This document shows, piece after piece, positions 58,149 to 64,000 of a stretch of 64,000 nucleotides of DNA (position 1 is its first letter; each line of letters opens with the position of its first letter). The stretch is taken from assembly GCA_001972305.1 (NCBI GenBank), contig BDDD01000051.1, forward strand, positions 457,652 through 521,651, written 5' to 3'. The translations under genes were made by a program, and so were the position numbers. This DNA is from Cephalotus follicularis. Taxonomy: Eukaryota; Streptophyta; Magnoliopsida; Oxalidales; Cephalotaceae. Below the pieces are notes generated by a model. It was not told where the DNA came from and made no database searches. It saw only the letters and a program-made list of their open reading frames with translations.

Positions 58149-59428
58149 TGCAATATACAAGAGGGGGGTGAATTGAATATTGAAGTAAATAATGAAAATT
58201 TAAAACTTTTAAAGGAAAGGAGTGAAGGGAAAGAAAAACTTCTCCGAAATTTAGAGTGGTTCGGCTAACTCTTGCCTACGTCCACTTTTCCCAAGGGAGC
58301 TCCTTGAGTTTCCACTATCTCGAATTGATTAAGGCAGCAATTCGTTACACCTCACAATTTCGTGATTGACCTCAATCACAAGACCTTGACCTCAAAGCCT
58401 TAGAGGATTCTCCTCTTTTACAAGTAATGATAAAAGTGTTTACAAGATGACCTCTCAAATAGGTAGGTATGAAAATTACAGCTCTCAATATGAAACACTC
58501 AGATAATCTCAAAGAGTAAAGCTTAGAAGCTTGTTAGAACACTATGGAGCACTTTGAGCTTATTGCACACTAGAATGCTTGGATTTGATATTTCTCTTGA
58601 TGTTGTATGATTGATGTGAATAATTCTGAATTCTTGTTGTTCAGTGTATATTCTCTGAGGTTTCAGTCTTCCTTTTATAGCCATAAAAGTTTTGTAGCCG
58701 TTGCATGAATTATGGAAGCTTTTGATTTAATAATGTGTAGTTGCAATCTTTGATTTTTGTCTTCTGATATAAAGACGTCGATGTCTTCCAAAAAGGCGTC
58801 GATGTCTTTGTAGTTGATAGCCGTTGGTAGTGCTTGTACTAGCCGTTCCAGGTTTCCCGGGTCTTGTTCATTTAAAAAGACATCGATGTCTTTTTAAAAG
58901 GCGTCGATGTCATTTCTGGGAAATCTCCAGGTATTGAAACTTTGAACATCACATCGACTTCTTTTGTGGGAGTCGATGTATTTTCTGGGAAATGCAGGTA
59001 GCTCTAGAAAGCCGTCGATGTCTTTGGAAAGGCGTCGATGTCTTCCGTACGGACGTCGATGTCTTTACTGATAAGCATCGATGTCATCACTCGAAAATGT
59101 CCTGTAACTTTGGCGCCTAAAGACGTCGATGTCTTTCAGATAGGGATCGACTTCTTTCGTACGGACTTCGATGTCTTTGCCTGTAGAAGTCGATGTCTTC
59201 ATGTGAATTTGACCTGTAACTTCTGGCATGAAAGGCGTCGATGTCTTCTTGAAAGGGATCGACTTCTTTCTGTACGGACGTCGATGTTATTCCATAAAAC
59301 TCGATGTCTTCTTCTACAGATGGTATTTTGCTTTGATATTGAACTTGTAATTCCTTGCACATCAAGTAAACTTGCCAAATGCAAATATGTTATCATCAAA
59401 ACAAGGATTGAGACTTAAATCGTCAACA
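58149..59428 (-). repeat. 3' LTR of element C
   Basis: It begins TGCAATATACAAG and ends CGTCAACA; 1280 bases. A minus-strand TATAAAAG box is at 58672-58679. The GACGTCGATGTC array spans 58765-59310. It aligns throughout with the B LTR. Confidence 0.92.
58765..59310 (-). repeat. GACGTCGATGTC array in C 3' LTR
   Basis: Same units and order as in B (5420-5970) and in the other C LTR (63045-63575). It lies upstream of the TATA box in element sense. Confidence 0.85.
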
Positions 59429-59442
59429 ATCTCCCCCTTTTT
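59429..59442 (-). other. Polypurine tract of element C
   Basis: ATCTCCCCCTTTTT on the plus strand, directly beside the LTR. Further tracts stand at 59660-59670, 59694-59708 and 59751-59758. Confidence 0.85.
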
Positions 59443-60058
59443 GATGATGACAAAAATTTGCTCAAAAGGCATAAATTAAAGTAATACCAATTTAAAATTA
59501 TAAGTGAATATCAAATAGAGATATCTTGCAAAGATCATATTGAGTGTGCAATATCAAATAAGTTATAAGATTTGCTTCCTTGAACAATTTCTCCAATATG
59601 TGAGCCTTTTCTCCAAGTTAACATTAACTTTTGAGCTTAAGCCCTATTCTCCCTTTGTTCTCCCCCTTTGATACTAACATATTTTGAGCTTATTCTCCCC
59701 CTTTTTTTGTATAGCATCAAAAAGTACTACAAAAGGCAGAAAACATTAGCTCCCCCTTAATAGAAGCAAGGATAAAGAGAGTGAGTATAGGCATTATGCA
59801 TAAAATATCATAATATCGGCAATGAAAATAATTATCGGCAATAATTGAGAAAACATAATCATACAACTCAAAAATCAGAAACTCATTCATACAATCATAA
59901 ACACGATTCATAACATCGTTTCATAAACACAAATTCATAAACACATAAACATTTCATTAATATCAAAAATTCAAACTTTGTTCTTACAAAACATAAGTAA
60001 ACACTTAGTTTTCATTACAACACAACTAAAAACAAGAAACAAAACAACAACAACAAGA
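59443..60058 (-). other. Non-coding 3' region of C with repeated purine tracts
   Basis: Matches 6100-6735 of B. AT-rich, apart from the extra purine tracts. No gene seen. Confidence 0.65.
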
Positions 60059-61384
60059 TCATTCAGCAGCAGGAGGGGCATCGGAATCGGATGATTCATC
60101 GCCCGAAGTCTCTTCGCAACGATCAATAGTCTTGGAGTCGGCAAGTTTCCGTTCCATTCTTTTGAGACGCCTCTTTACGACTTTTAGATCGTAGTAGATG
60201 GTGTCATCAACATTTTCGTAGTCGGAATGAAGTATTTTATGATCGTTCTCCAATCTACCGAGTCGCGTGTTGACTTGCTCAAATTTATCTTCATGCGAGG
60301 CTTGCATGGAAGCAAATTGAGATCGCATGAACTCCATCACCCTGTCATAATCAATGGTGGATGAGGAGCTTTGAGCTTGAGGCTGAGCAGGTGCAGCTTC
60401 TTCATGTGCTTCCCAAGGAGGATTGTCTTCTTGCTCTTCAATTGCAATCCTTGGCCCTTGATCCACTTTGGGGCAATAGGTCCATATTCCTTCTTGTTTC
60501 TTCCACCCCATCCGATTCAAAGTACTCTTGTTGTACGTGTCTTCTTTCTTCAACTTTGTTGCAATCTCTCCTTCTAGCCGAATATGACAATGTTGGAAGA
60601 CTTTGGTGAGAATAGATCCGAAGGGGAGTACGGATTTCTTTTGTGAGAATGCTCTAACCATAGTCTTGAGCATGAGGAGAGGAAAACAAAATTCAATTTT
60701 AGAGAGGATGCACCACATTAGAAAAACTTGCATCCTAGACAATTTTGCATACCCTCCACCGGTGGGTAAAATTTGGTGTACAATGAGATGGTGGAGAAGC
60801 CTATGGTCTACTGACAATCTATTTGTGGTCAGTGCCATGTTGGGATGAACATTTGGATCATTGGGGTACAAAAGAGACAAAATTTGGTTAGGGTGAAAAC
60901 CCTCAACCTCCGGCCATTTCTTGTGTTCAAAAACATATAAACCGGTGTGTGGAATGTGTAAAATAGAAGTTAGAATCCTAGCATCTAGGTAAATCCTTTG
61001 CCCTTTCACAGAAGAAGAGAGGGAAAATTCCTCATTTTGGCTAGAAACCATCCTAAGATTGGAATAAAATTCCTTGACCAATTTGATGTAAAAAGGGTCA
61101 GAAATTTGAACAAGAGGAATGAGATGGACGTCTTCTAACCAAGACACAAACGAAAACTCGGAAGAACAGAAATCTAAGTCAATATTTCTGCCTCCCATGA
61201 CTCTTTTGTCAACAAAAGCAACACTTCTCAAAGGAACAGGGGCTTGCTCTTTGGATTCGGAATCCGATTGGAGAGCAGGGTCAGGAGAGGGTTCTCTAAT
61301 CTCAAGCCTCTGCTTTTTAGCAGATTTCGGTGGCTGAGAGGAAGAAGCACCCTTCTTTTTGGCACCCTGTTTTGATCTGATCAT
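60059..61384 (-). CDS. Intact 441-residue extra ORF of element C (env-like position)
   Basis: Open from 61384 (MIRSKQGAKKKG) to 60059. The N-terminus is Lys/Ser-rich and followed by an acidic segment (residues ~30-50). The central domain (~residues 70-320) resembles the 'putative plant transposon protein' family: FYSNLRMVSSQNEEF, IPHTGLYVFEHKKWPE, LLHHLIVHQILPTGGGYAKL, FPLLMLKTMVRAF. A Glu-rich linker follows. Residues ~350-420 (MEFMRSQFASMQAS … LKRMERKLADSK) look like a coiled coil, before an acidic end. No signal peptide or clear transmembrane helix is seen, so true envelope function is doubtful. The B copy differs by one stop and scattered substitutions. It is the only long undamaged retroelement frame in the window. 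Function unknown. Confidence 0.85.
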   Translation of the reverse strand: MIRSKQGAKKKGASSSQPPKSAKKQRLEIREPSPDPALQSDSESKEQAPVPLRSVAFVDKRVMGGRNIDLDFCSSEFSFVSWLEDVHLIPLVQISDPFYIKLVKEFYSNLRMVSSQNEEFSLSSSVKGQRIYLDARILTSILHIPHTGLYVFEHKKWPEVEGFHPNQILSLLYPNDPNVHPNMALTTNRLSVDHRLLHHLIVHQILPTGGGYAKLSRMQVFLMWCILSKIEFCFPLLMLKTMVRAFSQKKSVLPFGSILTKVFQHCHIRLEGEIATKLKKEDTYNKSTLNRMGWKKQEGIWTYCPKVDQGPRIAIEEQEDNPPWEAHEEAAPAQPQAQSSSSTIDYDRVMEFMRSQFASMQASHEDKFEQVNTRLGRLENDHKILHSDYENVDDTIYYDLKVVKRRLKRMERKLADSKTIDRCEETSGDESSDSDAPPAAE

Positions 61385-61969
61385 TTTGTCGAACAGATGG
61401 TGTGCACAAGAGATAAATAGAAGGAGTGATAAAAACGAATGGATTTGAGGAGAGGAAAACTGCTTTTGACGATGGAGAAGGAATTAGAGGATGTTTTACG
61501 ACAAAATAAAACGATTTTTGACAGAAAACAGAAAGAGAAGAAAATTTTTGAAAACTCAGAAATGGGGGTAAATTGAGAAATGAGCATGAGGTCGACGATT
61601 TTATGAAGAAGTCGATTTCTGATTAAAAGACGTCAACGTATTTCAAAAGAAGTCGACGAGATCTTTAAAATAGAGCTGCAAAAACGGTGCGTTTTGAAAA
61701 GCATCGACGCGATTGAAAATAAGTCGACGTGTTTCAGTGAAACACAAAGGGATCGACGTTTTTCAAAAAGGATCGACGAGATTTTCATAAGTCAGAATTT
61801 TTCCAGAAAAGAAGTCGACGCGTTTTTATAAAGCATAGAATTTCCAGAAAAGAAGTCGACTCTTTTGTAAAACAGAGCAGAAAATCAAGCAAAAAACAGA
61901 ACAATAACTAAAACAATCATCATATCAAATATGCATTCAATCAAACATATCATTCAAACATCATAAACA
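61385..61969 (-). repeat. Spacer of C with GTCGAC array
   Basis: Matches 8071-8657 of B. Between 61590 and 61865 there are about a dozen GTCGACG, ATCGACG and related units. No coding frame. Confidence 0.7.
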
Positions 61970-62473
61970 TCATTCAAGCTCACACAAACCTAATTCTCTT
62001 CTAAACTTAGAAAAAGAATTCTCATCTAAGGGTTTGGTGAAAATATCCGCCACTTGTTTTTCGGTGGGAATATACTCTAAAACAATGTCACCACTTTCTA
62101 CATGTTCTCTTAAGAAATGGTATCTAATGTCAATGTGTTTTGTCCTAGAGTGATGGACTGGGTTCTTAGCTAGGCAAATACTACTAGTATTGTCACATTT
62201 GATGGATACATCCTTAACACTAATACCATAATCAACAAATTGTTGCTTTTGCCAAAGAATTTGAGCACAACAACTACCTACTGCAATATACTCAGCTTCA
62301 GTGGTAGATAAAGCTACTGAATTTTGCTTCTTACTAAACCAAGAGACTAGCATGCTTCCTAGGTATTGCCATGAGCCACTAGTGCTCTTGCGGTCTACTT
62401 TATAACCACCAAAGTCGGCATCCGAATAAGAGTGTAAATCAAAACTAGAGTCTCGGGAATACCATAAGCCTAA
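61970..62473 (-). pseudogene. pol: Element C RNase H fragment
   Basis: The frame is open from the break at 62473 to the stop at 61970. It starts LGLWYSRDSSFDLHSYSDADFGG, continues VALSTTEAEYIAVGSCCAQILW and ends CDNTSSICLAKNP … VADIFTKPLDENSF. The fragment keeps the later RNase H motifs; the earlier part of RNase H and all of RT are lost. It has no start codon of its own until 62353, so expression is unlikely. It is close to the same part of B. Confidence 0.88.
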
Positions 62474-63701
62474 TAAAACTTTTAAAGGAAAGGAGTGAAG
62501 GGAAAGAAAAACTTCTCCGAAATTTAGAGTGGTTCGGCTAACTCTTGCCTACGTCCACTTTTCCCAAGGGAGCTCCTTGAGTTTCCACTATCTCGAATTG
62601 ATTAAGGCAGCAATTCGTTACACCTCACAATTTCGTGATTGACCTCAATCACAAGACCTTGACCTCAAAGCCTTAGAGGATTCTCCTCTTTTACAAGTAA
62701 TGATAAAAGTGTTTACAAGATGACCTCTCAAATAGGTAGGTATGAAAATTACAGCTCTCAATATGAAACACTCAGATAATCTCAAAGAGTAAAGCTTAGA
62801 AGCTTGTTAGAACACTATGGAGCACTTTGAGCTTATTGCACACTAGAATGCTTGGATTTGATATTTCTCTTGATGTTGTATGATTGATGTGAATAATTCT
62901 GAATTCTTGTTGTTCAGTGTATATTCTCTGAGGTTTCAGTCTTCCTTTTATAGCCATAAAAGTTTTGTAGCCGTTGCATGAATTATGGAAGCTTTTGATT
63001 TAATAATGTGTAGTTGCAATCTTTGATTTTTGTCTTCTGATATAAAGGCGTCGATGTCTTCCAAAAAGGCGTCGATGTCTTTGTAGTTGATAGCCGTTGG
63101 TAGTGCTTGTACTAGCCGTTCCAGGTTTCCCGGGTCTTGTTCATTTAAAAAGACGTCGATGTCTTTTTAAAAGGCGTCGATGTCATTTCTGGGAAATCTC
63201 CAGGTATTGAAACTTTGAACATCACATCGACTTCTTCTGTGGGAGTCGATGTATTTTCTGGGAAATGCAGGTAGCTCTAGAAAGCCGTCGATGTCTTTGG
63301 AAAGGCGTCGATGTCTTTCGTACGGACGTCGATGTCTTTACTGATAAGCATCGATGTCATCACTCGAAAATATCCTGTAACTTTGGCGCCTAAAGATGTC
63401 GATGTCTTTCAGATAGGGATCGACTTCTTTCGTACGGACGTCGATGTCTTTGCTTGTAGAAGTCGATGTCTTCATGTGAATTTGACCTATAACTTCTGGC
63501 ATGAAAGGCGTCGATGTCTTCTTGAAAGGGATCGACTTCTTTCTGTACGGAAGTCGATGTTATTCCATAAAAGTCGATGTCTTCTTCTGCAGATGGTATT
63601 TTGCTTTGATATTGAACTTGTAATTCCTTGCACATCAAGTAAACTTGTCAAATGCAAATATGTTATCATCAAAATAAGGATTGAGACTTAAATCGTTAAC
63701 A
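62474..63701 (-). repeat. 5' LTR of element C, lacking its last ~52 bases
   Basis: Matches 58201-59428 over its full 1228 bases without length change. The break at 62474 removes the U5 tip and primer site and joins the LTR to RNase H. TATA candidate at 62945-62952; GTCGATG array 63045-63575. The right end reads CGTTAACA. Confidence 0.92.
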
Positions 63702-64000
63702 GAGACGAAGACTATGGTATTCATACCTTACCCTTCCCATTGCCATCCCTACTTTAACCTTATATTAATCTCTTGAAACTAACTTCGTTATAATCGATAC
63801 CATCTAAAATCTCTTGGGTCTATCATTCCATCAATTTTCATTTCTAAAAACGTCCAAAATAGGGAAATTTTAGTTTGGAATACAACAAAACTTATAAAAC
63901 AATAATATACTCGTTAATTTCATTTATTTTAATTCTACCATCCATTGTTTTATTTGATATTAAACCATTACATCTTCTTCTTTTTTTTTGTCATTGAGTA
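63702..64000. other. Flank of element C, unassigned
   Basis: AT-rich sequence without a gene. The first bases (GAGACGAAGACTATGG) resemble GAGACGGGGACTGAAA just left of the element (58122-58137), as if C sat between two copies of one repeat. Nothing else is recognised. Confidence 0.4.

Larger units (their letters stand above)
58149..63701 (-). mobile_element. Element C: SIRE-like copia element, deletion derivative with intact extra ORF
   Basis: Order in element sense: near-complete 5' LTR (63701-62474), joined directly to RNase H, spacer, intact 441-residue ORF, repeated purine tracts, 3' LTR (59428-58149). Primer site, gag, protease, integrase and RT are missing. I counted about 15 differences over the 1228 shared LTR bases, mostly in the half nearest the purine tract, so it is the youngest element here. 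Flanking bases ACTCT and GAGAC do not form a target duplication. Confidence 0.9.

Noticed and set aside
1..64000. Host protein-coding genes, tRNA or rRNA genes
   Set aside because: I found no non-transposon protein domain with exon structure. tRNA-like words are primer-binding sites of retroelements. No rRNA motif was recognised.

Overview
The window is a gene-poor, repeat-packed stretch of a flowering-plant nuclear genome. The evidence is the content itself: LTR retrotransposons of the classic plant lineages (Ty3/gypsy Tekay-like chromoviruses, an Athila-like element with a tRNA-Asp primer site, Ty1/copia SIRE-like elements with an extra ORF after pol), many solo LTRs, and no recognisable host gene, rRNA or tRNA gene. 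A eudicot is likely but the species cannot be named from this sequence. Almost every coding region is broken by stops, frameshifts or insertions.

Layout. 1-2404 is one LTR of a family called G here; its first 1682 bases are complemented but not reversed relative to other G copies. 2405-16471 is a plus-strand Tekay-like gypsy element (A), split inside reverse transcriptase by a minus-strand SIRE-like copia element (B, 4788-10493, target duplication GGATT), and closed on the right by a 3.4 kb LTR of a second family (D). From 16472 to 49003 lie scattered pieces of a single old minus-strand copia element (H): 3' LTR piece, RNase H, RT, integrase, protease, gag, primer site and 5' LTR piece. It has been opened by a solo G LTR (17269-19610), a solo LTR I-minus (19672-22001), a solo LTR I-plus (24048-26553), a solo-type D LTR (27968-45315) and an LTR K (45512-48408). 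The D LTR itself contains a non-coding gypsy-like element E (27978-32488) and an Athila-like element J (34009-43629).

49004-57580 is a minus-strand Tekay-like G element (M) inserted in the 5' LTR of H; its own 5' LTR is cut off at 57580. An AT-rich segment with an inverted repeat and GGGTACGG-type repeats follows (57581-58148). 58149-63701 is a second SIRE-like copia element (C), closely related to B. It has lost nearly all of pol and gag but keeps an intact 441-residue ORF. The last 300 bases are unassigned flank.

How the parts relate. Nothing here works as an operon. The logic is nested insertion, LTR-LTR recombination to solo LTRs, and deletion. Two patterns stand out. First, the mirror-image LTR segment at the left edge: no known rearrangement gives complement without reversal, and reversing 1-1682 restores a continuous LTR, so an artefact must be excluded first. 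Second, LTRs of unrelated lineages (copia B/C/H, gypsy G and I, Athila-like J) all carry arrays built on a near-palindromic GTCGAC / GACGTCGATGTC core.
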